NCBI GenBank assembly: GCA_013214965.1
Contig: JABSRU010000024.1
Span: 1 to 64,000 of the forward strand
Length of the DNA stretch: 64,000 bases
Direction of reading: 5' to 3'
From: Gammaproteobacteria bacterium
GTDB taxonomy: Bacteria; Pseudomonadota; Gammaproteobacteria; Enterobacterales; Psychrobiaceae
The first letter of the stretch is position 1, and the number at the start of each line of letters is the position of its first letter. Position numbers and translations under genes: made by a program. The notes under the pieces are model-generated. The model searched no databases and was not told where the DNA came from. It saw only the letters and a list, made by a program, of their open reading frames with translations. Of this stretch, positions 9,226 to 15,675 are shown piece after piece.

Positions 9226-9888
9226 ATGTCATTTGCAAATTCACATCAAATTATTAGTAATCAAGCGGGTGTGCACGATAAGCTGCAAGCTATTGTCGAA
9301 AAACATTTAACGCATTCTTTTCAAAAACCCTATCAACAGCACACTATTGACGGCTTTAAGTTAGTAGAAAGCCAAGTCAAAAAAATAGGCAAACCGCTGA
9401 TTTTTGATTCTTGTTGCGGTGTTGGTGACAGCACCATTAATCTCGCTAAAGCTCACCCTAATCACTTTGTGATTGGGATGGATAAGTCTGGTCATCGACT
9501 TAACAAGAATGAAGCCTATGAGCAACATGGCATCGATAATTTCATGTTGATTAGAACCGATCTCAATGACTTTTGGCGCTTGGCGCTAGAGGCGAAGATG
9601 TTGCCCGAAAAACATTTTATTTTGTACCCAAACCCGTGGCCGAAATCGAAACATGTTAAACGTCGTTGGCATGGTGCAGCGGTGTTTCCAACCATCGTGG
9701 CATTAGGTGGTGAATTAGAGTTACGCAGTAATTGGCGGATCTATCTTGAGGAATTTGCGGCGGCCTTAGCCATTGCTGACAAGCCATCTTTAGTCAAAGA
9801 GTTTGTTCCAGAACCCTGTATTACGCCTTTTGAACGTAAATATCAGGCTAGCGGGCAAGCGCTGTTTAAGCTAACAGCTAGCTTGTAA
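9226..9888 (+). CDS. TrmB-like tRNA (guanine-N7) methyltransferase family protein
   Basis: A 220-residue SAM-dependent methyltransferase. The SAM-binding motif reads DSCCGVGDSTINLA (in place of the usual E-I-G-x-G) and the family hallmark NPWPKSKHVKRRWH near residue 140 matches the PDPWPKxRHxKRR box of TrmB, which methylates G46 in tRNA. The Cys-Cys-Gly in motif I and the low conservation elsewhere suggest a divergent second TrmB-type enzyme rather than the housekeeping copy. The start at 9226 follows yadH by ten bases; the longer frame overlaps yadH. Activity is inferred. Confidence 0.75.
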   Translation: MSFANSHQIISNQAGVHDKLQAIVEKHLTHSFQKPYQQHTIDGFKLVESQVKKIGKPLIFDSCCGVGDSTINLAKAHPNHFVIGMDKSGHRLNKNEAYEQHGIDNFMLIRTDLNDFWRLALEAKMLPEKHFILYPNPWPKSKHVKRRWHGAAVFPTIVALGGELELRSNWRIYLEEFAAALAIADKPSLVKEFVPEPCITPFERKYQASGQALFKLTASL

Positions 9889-9903
9889 TAACGGTATAAA
9901 GAT

Positions 9904-9932
9904 AAAAACCAACAAAGGTTTTGTTGGTTTTT
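9904..9932. terminator. Bidirectional intrinsic terminator
   Basis: An inverted repeat with arms AAAAACCAACAAA and TTTTGTTGGTTTTT, ending in a T run on both strands. It lies between the stop of the TrmB-like gene and the stop of the convergent 31-residue Cys-rich gene, so it can serve both. Confidence 0.85.
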
Positions 9933-9939
9933 GATTTGA

Positions 9940-10035
9940 TTAGTCAGACTTTTTCTCGTCTTGTTTCTTTTGCTCTTCTTCTTTTTTAGCTTTATCAGTA
10001 TTTTGACCGCCACAAGCACCACAACATGAACTCAT
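9940..10035 (-). CDS. 31-residue Cys-rich charged peptide (CCGACGG motif)
   Basis: A short open frame encoding a peptide that begins MSSCCGACGGQNTDKAKK and continues with a Lys/Glu/Gln-rich tail ending KKSD. An AGAAGG ribosome site lies eight bases before the ATG. The CCGxCGG head followed by a charged tail suggests metal binding through the three cysteines. It has its own terminator, which argues that it is a real gene. I recognise similar tiny proteins in marine gammaproteobacteria but know no assigned function. Confidence 0.65.
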   Translation of the reverse strand: MSSCCGACGGQNTDKAKKEEEQKKQDEKKSD

Positions 10036-10119
10036 AAGATTAACCTTCTTGGTAATGATAATTGTCCTTATCTTAACTGAGGTGTTTGTTTGGTTAATTG
10101 ATTTTAGTCATGTTGTTAT

Positions 10120-10539
10120 TCAATCACTCTTTAACTGAAGAGATTCTATGAGCGCCGATTTTTTTACTGCTAACGTGACATCAAATGCAATGGCTCGTCT
10201 GAAATTTAAGAGCCAACCTTGTACAACATCTTGATCTACGCTACAGCGACGAGAGCAATTGACTCGATTGGCTGATAATAGCTTGATCGTGACGGTATTA
10301 TTATTAATCATTAGCTGTGTGTTGATGTCATAGCTTTTATACAGCAGGCGGGAAAAATAATTACCTTGATTGTCTTTACTAAAATCCCAGTGATTACGCT
10401 CCGCCGACTTTTTTAATAACACGCTAAGATCAGAAACGTAGTGATAGTAAGGGACAGGTTTGGCATAAGCATCTAGCTCATAAGCCAATGAATTGATCGA
10501 AAAGCATAACAAAATAGCCAGTATTAATCGTTTTCTCAT
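10120..10539 (-). CDS. Small exported protein, unknown function
   Basis: A 139-residue protein with a signal peptide (MRKRLILAILLCFSINSLAYE). The mature part has one helix with Asn-His-Trp (ERNHWDF) and alternating beta strands, then a final helix WLLNFRRAIAFDV. The pattern, a helix carrying Trp followed by strands and a closing Asn-Leu/Phe-Arg helix, is also seen in the gene immediately upstream, so the two are probably diverged paralogues. Two cysteines in NCSRRCS could form a disulfide. No function assigned. Confidence 0.6.
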   Translation of the reverse strand: MRKRLILAILLCFSINSLAYELDAYAKPVPYYHYVSDLSVLLKKSAERNHWDFSKDNQGNYFSRLLYKSYDINTQLMINNNTVTIKLLSANRVNCSRRCSVDQDVVQGWLLNFRRAIAFDVTLAVKKSALIESLQLKSD

Positions 10540-10548
10540 TATCAGCTC

Positions 10549-11004
10549 CTAAAGCATACCTAATCGTTGTTCGATGCTTTTTCTTAAATTTTTAGTGTAA
10601 TTGTAATAACCTCGCGCATTTTTATAACAAATTCCTGCGCTAACTTTCTTACAAACATAGTCGCCCCAGGCATCATGATATTTTAATTGCACTAATGCGG
10701 TGTCATATTCAATTTTTATAATGGTGGTATCACCGCGATAATCGAATCGAGCAAGGACAAAACCGTCACCTTCGCCCTCTAAAACCCATTTGTAACCTCT
10801 TGTTGTTATCATACCCTCTAAAATTTCATATTTTATCGCTGCTAAATTTGTCGAATAGTGGGGGATTTCTCGATGAACTGAATTAATCCTTGAGTCGGAT
10901 GATTGGCGTTTTATCATATTTTCTATAATTAATTTGGTGGGTTTCGCAACCGCCGTTAGCGATATAAGCAGTAGCAGACCACCAAATAATTGTTTTAATT
11001 GCAT
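10549..11004 (-). CDS. Small exported protein, paralogue of its downstream neighbour
   Basis: A 151-residue exported protein. After the signal peptide (MQLKQLFGGLLLLISLTAVAK) it shows the pattern AAIKYEILEGMITTRGYKW, beta strands ending in KIEYDTALVQLKYHD, and a closing YYNYTKNLRKSIEQRL helix. This arrangement (helix-RGW-like turn, strands, YNxxIxNL helix) is shared by a group of small periplasmic proteins of unknown role in Proteobacteria. It ends nine bases before the next gene, so the two are likely co-transcribed. Confidence 0.6.
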   Translation of the reverse strand: MQLKQLFGGLLLLISLTAVAKPTKLIIENMIKRQSSDSRINSVHREIPHYSTNLAAIKYEILEGMITTRGYKWVLEGEGDGFVLARFDYRGDTTIIKIEYDTALVQLKYHDAWGDYVCKKVSAGICYKNARGYYNYTKNLRKSIEQRLGML

Positions 11005-11123
11005 ACACTGTCCTTTAGCGTGGTCTAATAATATTGAAGAGAGTTATAGCGTTAGGAGCCATGAGCTATCATGGCAAAAATGTACATCTTCGAAAATAAT
11101 AATTAGGAACTGTTTTTATTTAT

Positions 11124-11549
11124 TTAATAAGCCTTACAGCTGATGAAGTGTTGATTTAAAGCGGTCATTAATTCATTAACCCCAATGGAACCGATGAGCT
11201 GATTATCTTTGATAACGGGAAAGTCTATTTGATGATTTAAGTGGGTATCACTCTGAGTAACACGTTGTGCTAAATCGAAAACACTATCTTCTGCGGTGAT
11301 ATGGACGAAATCGGTATTCATAAACTCTTTCGCTTGTGGAGCACCGTCACAATAGTAACTACTGGCGAGCAAGTTTTTTAAACAGTCTATTTTATTTAAA
11401 ATTCCGATCACCTTATTATCGTCAACGACCACAGCTTGCTCTTGCTGATTAGTTTGGAGTGCTGCAATGACTTGCGTGATGAGATCCGTTGGCGCAACAG
11501 TTAATGGCTGGTGGTTCATGTGATCTTTAATGTGTAAATTATTCATCAT
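11124..11549 (-). CDS. CBS domain pair protein
   Basis: A 141-residue stand-alone CBS pair (Bateman module). The first CBS reads IKDHMNHQPLTVAPTDLITQV to VVDDNKVIGILNK and the second AKEFMNTDFVHITAEDSVFD to VIKDNQLIGSIGVNEL. Such modules bind adenosine nucleotides and act as energy or redox sensors in trans; no effector domain is attached. AGGA lies just upstream of the paired ATG codons at 11549 and 11546. It appears to be monocistronic. Confidence 0.85.
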   Translation of the reverse strand: MMNNLHIKDHMNHQPLTVAPTDLITQVIAALQTNQQEQAVVVDDNKVIGILNKIDCLKNLLASSYYCDGAPQAKEFMNTDFVHITAEDSVFDLAQRVTQSDTHLNHQIDFPVIKDNQLIGSIGVNELMTALNQHFISCKAY

Positions 11550-11653
11550 AGTTTCCTTGATTTGGCAAAAGCCGTTGAGATGAAACCAGTATGAATTAAG
11601 TTTGTTAATAGTTTAAATTGTTTATTACAGCCGAGTGCATAGTTTTTACCTAT

Positions 11654-12103
11654 CTACGGTGCGATCAACCAGTTCGACTCGAGTTGCACCAGTAAATTAG
11701 CGTTATTAATATTGGCAGGCCTAGTGCAGCTTAAGCTCGTAGTTAATGGAGTATCCGGTTGTTGGTTATTTGATATGGTCAAATAATATGTTTGACCAGC
11801 GCTTATTAAGCTAACGTCTATGGCTTGGATTAAATCAAAATATTGTACTTGGCAAGCCGAGTAAGTTACCGCTTGATTGTTCGCCGCCGCTATTTGGTCA
11901 TGGCAGGTTCTCATAAAATTTGTTACGGCAGCCTGAGACTGCCATTGTGCAATAATTACCGCGTTACCGCTGTTTACTTCCCAGCCACCGATTTGACCAG
12001 CGAACCCGAGACATTGGCTAGTTGCTTGCCAAGCTTGTTGAGCCAACGAGAAATTATCCCGTTGTTCGGACGTTACTTGGCAAATTATCAACTTAGTAAT
12101 CAC
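11654..12103 (-). CDS. YdbC-like DUF4937 protein
   Basis: A 149-residue protein starting with GTG. The N-terminal half (LIICQVTSEQRDNFSLAQQAW, then GFAGQIGGWEV and AVIIAQWQSQAAVTNFM) matches the ABM-type dimeric fold known from DUF4937/YdbC-like proteins; the C-terminal part is not recognised. The GTG start overlaps the TAG of the upstream VOC gene, so the two are coupled. Function unknown. Confidence 0.6.
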   Translation of the reverse strand: MITKLIICQVTSEQRDNFSLAQQAWQATSQCLGFAGQIGGWEVNSGNAVIIAQWQSQAAVTNFMRTCHDQIAAANNQAVTYSACQVQYFDLIQAIDVSLISAGQTYYLTISNNQQPDTPLTTSLSCTRPANINNANLLVQLESNWLIAP

Positions 12104-12456
12104 TATTTATCTGTCCATACCGCAAATTCATTACCGCTTGGTTCGATAAAATGAAAGCGTCGACCACCGGGAAATGTAAAAATAGCTTGGGCGATAGTGC
12201 CGCCAGCAGTAATGACTTTTTTCTGTGTCGCTTCGATATCTTGACTATAAAAAACCAATAGTGCCGCGCCGTTGCTGGTGACTGAGGCTTGCTCTGATTT
12301 AAAAAATCCGCCATCAAGACCTTCGCCGGTAAATGCCGCATAATCAGGGCCATAATCAACAAAACTCCAATTAAAAGCGGCACTAAAAAAGACTTTCGTT
12401 TTACTTAAATCGTTAGCTGGATATTCGACATAATTTAATTTTTCATGCACGTTCAT
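12103..12456 (-). CDS. VOC family protein (glyoxalase-like)
   Basis: A 117-residue single-domain VOC protein of the enzyme group with the KLNYVEYPANDLSKTKVFF opening and the RRFHFIEPSGNEFAVW ending, in which the Glu-Pro-Ser-Gly-Asn-Glu box is the metal-site half. I chose the ATG at 12456 because a GAG lies eight bases upstream; the ATG at 12462 has only three bases of spacing. It is the first gene of a two-gene unit with the DUF4937-like gene. Substrate unknown. Confidence 0.82.
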   Translation of the reverse strand: MNVHEKLNYVEYPANDLSKTKVFFSAAFNWSFVDYGPDYAAFTGEGLDGGFFKSEQASVTSNGAALLVFYSQDIEATQKKVITAGGTIAQAIFTFPGGRRFHFIEPSGNEFAVWTDK

Positions 12457-12462
12457 TATCAT

Positions 12463-12952
12463 TACTCGCTACGGTGAGAACATTAGATTGGTTGATTATG
12501 ACACTATTTATGGGAAAAATTGATAAATGATATCAATCGATATTTCATTACGAGAGAATTGGGTACCCCCTCACTTCTTATCAACAAGAATAGTTTGATG
12601 GCTGATGCTTAGGAATAATGAAATTTCGACAGTTATCATGATCTATGATGTCAGCCAAAGAGAGATAGGCAGAGTTTCAAAGATTGTTTATATCTATTAA
12701 GTTCGACGTACTTTTTCTAATGCATTTACAATCTGGTTTATTCTTTGATTTATCGACTAAGGCTCAATAATTGATCATTTATTGAGTTTCCAGTTTATTG
12801 GTGGTCAGTTACGGGCTAATTACGTGGGATAGTAAAAGATGTTAATTTTCAATGCTGATAAAGCACAAGATGATGGTTTTAATACTTTCCCATAAGGCTT
12901 TTTTATATGGCAGGAAACTGCGAATTACGCCCTTGAGTAATTGCTAGTCTAA
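12463..12952. other. Intergenic stretch without recognised genes
   Basis: About 490 AT-rich bases between the VOC gene and a terminator. I see no open frame longer than about 40 codons with a ribosome site, and no repeat family. It should contain the promoter of the VOC/DUF4937 unit at its left end. Confidence 0.5.
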
Positions 12953-12983
12953 AAAATTCCGTCCAAAAAATGGGCGGAATTTT
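12953..12983 (-). terminator. Intrinsic terminator of the CsgG/GNA1162 operon
   Basis: Arms AAAATTCCGTCC and GGGCGGAATTTT form a 12-bp stem with one G-U type mismatch and a seven-base loop, followed on the minus strand by a T run. It starts 12 bases past the stop of the last gene of the three-lipoprotein operon. Confidence 0.85.
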
Positions 12984-12995
12984 AAAATTAATGAC

Positions 12996-13640
12996 TTATT
13001 TTTTGTTAGGAAAATAATAAGGTCCGGGTAATAAACCGCGCTTCTTAGAATTAAATGCTCGATTATTAGCAATACGAGCAGCAATTGGCGTTTGGTCGTT
13101 AACAGAACCGATGATTTGCGTTACAACGGCATTAACTAAGGCACCAAGTAAACCACCGCCGCTATTATTGGAGTTTAATACTCCATTAATAGGTGCGTCC
13201 CATAATGTATTCCCCGTTTTAGTTGACACGAGTTTAACCGAGCCTCGAACGACAGTACTCGATGATAATACTGAAAATTTTTGTCCCCAATCATCTAATG
13301 TCACATATAAAACGGCATCGGCGCCAATGTGTTCTCTGATTTTATCTAGCGGGATTGCATTCATTTCTGCTGGGGTTGGTAAGCCATTTTGTTTTAAAAA
13401 CGTATCGATCACAGAAACAGGAAATACATAATAACCTTTTTCAGCTAATGGTACCGAAATCGTCGATAAATACGAATATGAAGCGTTCACTTCAACACTA
13501 TTATTTAGTGGCGGTATAACCAAAATTGAGCGCGGGGCTGCTTCACGTAACGCGCTATAATCATAAGGTTTAACAGTTGCACAACCCGATAGAATCAAAA
13601 AAATAGCTGGTAAAAAATTTAACATCTTATTTCTAAACAC
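12996..13640 (-). CDS. GNA1162 family (DUF799) lipoprotein
   Basis: A 214-residue lipoprotein, lipobox LILSGC, with the GNA1162/DUF799 core: RSILVIPPLNNSVEV, then YVFPVSVIDTFLKQNGLPTPAE and HIGADAVLYVTLDDWGQKF. The fold is related to the periplasmic part of CsgG-like secretins. The GTG start has AAGGA nine bases upstream. It is third in a conserved trio with a DUF4810 lipoprotein and a CsgG/HfaB-type lipoprotein, which presumably assemble together at the outer membrane. Surface exposure is known for the Neisseria homologue; the function of the trio is not settled. Confidence 0.85.
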   Translation of the reverse strand: MFRNKMLNFLPAIFLILSGCATVKPYDYSALREAAPRSILVIPPLNNSVEVNASYSYLSTISVPLAEKGYYVFPVSVIDTFLKQNGLPTPAEMNAIPLDKIREHIGADAVLYVTLDDWGQKFSVLSSSTVVRGSVKLVSTKTGNTLWDAPINGVLNSNNSGGGLLGALVNAVVTQIIGSVNDQTPIAARIANNRAFNSKKRGLLPGPYYFPNKK

Positions 13641-13651
13641 AACAATAATCC

Positions 13652-14014
13652 TTATTTAATTGATTGATAGCGCTTTAACATTCCGTTGATAAATGTTGCT
13701 GCTTCAGGAAATAAATTTCGCTCTTCTTCTAGTGCTGCTATTGCTTTATCTGCTTCACCAACGGATGAATAGAGCATACCAAGATGTGCATAAATACCTG
13801 GAGCTACCTTTTTATTCTTAACCTTTGCACCTGAGATACTTTGAGTTAACAATTCAATCTGCTTTTGAGGTTCAACGGTGCTTTCGCTATTGTGAAACTC
13901 ATAAACTAAATCTTCGTATTGACCCCATGCATATATTTGTTTGTCGTTACTTGCGCAACCAGCAATGAAAAAAACGGTTATTATTAGCAAATACTTTGTC
14001 ATAGTGTTATTCAT
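13652..14014 (-). CDS. DUF4810 lipoprotein (TPR-like)
   Basis: A 120-residue lipoprotein with lipobox FIAGC. The family opening is visible (YAWGQYEDLVYEF), and the C-terminal half GIYAHLGMLYSSVGEADKAI is a clear TPR-like helix pair. AAGGAAG precedes the first ATG. It is the middle gene of the CsgG/DUF4810/GNA1162 operon (gaps 16 and 11 bases), likely an accessory factor of that outer membrane complex. Confidence 0.85.
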   Translation of the reverse strand: MNNTMTKYLLIITVFFIAGCASNDKQIYAWGQYEDLVYEFHNSESTVEPQKQIELLTQSISGAKVKNKKVAPGIYAHLGMLYSSVGEADKAIAALEEERNLFPEAATFINGMLKRYQSIK

Positions 14015-14030
14015 GTATCTTCCTTGATGA

Positions 14031-14696
14031 TTATAATTCTACTTTTAATGTGCCGTTTTCTAAATCTCGAATCATATTATTGACTGTTTGCTTAATGGAA
14101 AAATCGAGCACTTTGCCATTAAGCGTAGAGTCATAACCAGCACTAGAGCCAAAACCAATGACTTGACGAGAGTTTAATTCATATTCTCCTGCACCTTGTG
14201 TTGAATAAATAACTTCGGATGTCAAAACATCAACGATATTTAGCGATATTTTCGAATAGGCGATTTGACTTTTGCCAGCGCCTAAAATCCCAAACAGCTG
14301 TTTATCACCAATAGTTTTTCTACCAAATTCAGTGACAGCACCTGTAATGGTATATCGAGCACCTTTAATGTTTTGTTTAATTCCACGTAATTTTGCTTCG
14401 ACGGCTATTTGCGCCATATTTTGGCGATCAACAACCTTAAAACGATTAGATTGTTGTAACAAAGTTTTTAAAATAACTTTTGCTTGGCTACCTAATTTGT
14501 CTGTATTTGAAGAAAATAGTCCCTGCATGTAATCAGACTTATTTGAGAAGTCACCAACGACAATTGTTGTTTTGGGACCAGAATATGAAACTGTATTTAA
14601 AACCATAGGTTCAACAGCAACTGTTCTGTGGCTTTGAGTTGCACAACCAGCCAATAAGGTAATAAAGGAAAGGGTTAAAATAATATTTCTATTCAT
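14031..14696 (-). CDS. CsgG/HfaB family lipoprotein
   Basis: A 221-residue lipoprotein with lipobox LLAGC and the CsgG/HfaB pattern: TTIVVGDFSNKSDYMQG, then LLQQSNRFKVVDRQNM and IKGARYTITGAVTEFG. CsgG itself forms an outer-membrane channel that secretes curli subunits, and HfaB anchors holdfast. No curli subunit genes (csgA, csgB, csgD-F) lie nearby, so this is the separate CsgG-like lineage that travels with DUF4810 and GNA1162. First gene of the operon. Confidence 0.85.
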   Translation of the reverse strand: MNRNIILTLSFITLLAGCATQSHRTVAVEPMVLNTVSYSGPKTTIVVGDFSNKSDYMQGLFSSNTDKLGSQAKVILKTLLQQSNRFKVVDRQNMAQIAVEAKLRGIKQNIKGARYTITGAVTEFGRKTIGDKQLFGILGAGKSQIAYSKISLNIVDVLTSEVIYSTQGAGEYELNSRQVIGFGSSAGYDSTLNGKVLDFSIKQTVNNMIRDLENGTLKVEL

Positions 14697-15467
14697 AGTG
14701 AACTTCCATTTAGAGGTTTGTAATGGGGATTTTTACATAAATAGTGGTGCTTTACTATTCAAATTAGTAGTTAGTATATTTACTATTGAAAGTCATTTTT
14801 TAATTCGTTAAGGAATAGTGAAAATTCTAGCTCAAGTTGATCATGTGCCATACAAAACCTAATCCAAAAATCAACATTGGTACAATAAATCCTATGGCGT
14901 GCCCCAATACCTTAGAAAATTGTTTACCAAAACAGGTAACAGATAAACGTTGACCGCGTTTTTCAACCCCAGATAGTAGATTTTATAGGTCATTCCAATA
15001 AAGATGATGAATGCTAACTTGTCCCATTCATCACTTTGTAATGAATATTAGTAACGTTCGTGAATAGGAGTGAATGTCATGACACTACAATAGGTCTGAG
15101 CTGGCTAAATAATGTTTCTATTAAAATATCTCTCATCCAGTTTAATTAAGGCCGACGGCTTGCCAGTGTACATATCGATGTGGCACTTGAAAATTAATTT
15201 GATTCGATAGTAGATGCACTATCGCCCATTCAGCAGGGGTGCTGATTCGTGTCTCTGATCAACCCAACAAGAAGCCAAATTCAATCCGAGTATAAGACGC
15301 TTCAAAGTAAACTAATGATCAGCAAAGTGGTCAACACAATTTTTGTTGAAGAAAGTGGCGTGGTTAATTTCATTAAACAAATACACAATTTGTAAGCTGT
15401 GTCGCCGAACTTCCCTTATCGTCAAATACAACATCACCTCTAATACTGTGCCTAGCAGATTCACCTA
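14697..15467. other. Long non-coding stretch with degraded sequence
   Basis: Together with the bases up to 15675 this leaves nearly 1 kb without an intact gene. It contains the promoter side of the CsgG operon, a frame-disrupted membrane-protein remnant (14827-15044) and short plus-strand frames (up to about 45 codons, near 15240-15395) that lack a ribosome site. The appearance is that of decayed DNA bordering a foreign gene. Confidence 0.5.
14827..15044 (-). pseudogene. Remnant of a small membrane protein, frameshifted
   Basis: On the minus strand, the frame encoding DEWDKLAFIIFIGMTYKIYY continues in the next frame, after a run of G residues, as GVEKRGQRLSVTCFGKQ and then GFIVPMLIFGLGFVWHMINL before a stop. 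Both parts are hydrophobic and adjacent, which fits one gene broken by a one-base shift. No start codon precedes the first part. I cannot name the family. Confidence 0.35.
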
Positions 15468-15498
15468 AGTGTTTTTTTTGAACACTGTGTTTTTTTTT
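15468..15498 (+). terminator. Possible weak terminator
   Basis: AGTGTT and AACACT flank a seven-base T-rich loop and are followed by a run of nine T residues. The stem is only six AT-rich pairs, and no intact plus-strand gene precedes it, so it may be a leftover of a lost gene. Confidence 0.35.
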
Positions 15499-15675
15499 AG
15501 ACTAAGCTCTGGTAAAACATCAGGGACAACCACTGAAAGATATGATTTTCGCATAGGGTTCTATTGTGAAAATTCTAGTGTTACTGGTGAAGGAAGGAAC
15601 GACTATATATCACTAATAAGTTTGTAGCGAAAAAGGAATATATATTATCAAAACGTAGGCAAAGGAGAGTTGGAT

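Noticed and set aside
12093-12383. 96-codon minus-strand frame
   Set aside because: It lies in another frame of the VOC gene and lacks protein-like composition and a ribosome site.
15240-15395. Short plus-strand frame ending FIKQIHNL
   Set aside because: About 45 codons, no ribosome site and no recognisable family; treated as decayed or random sequence.
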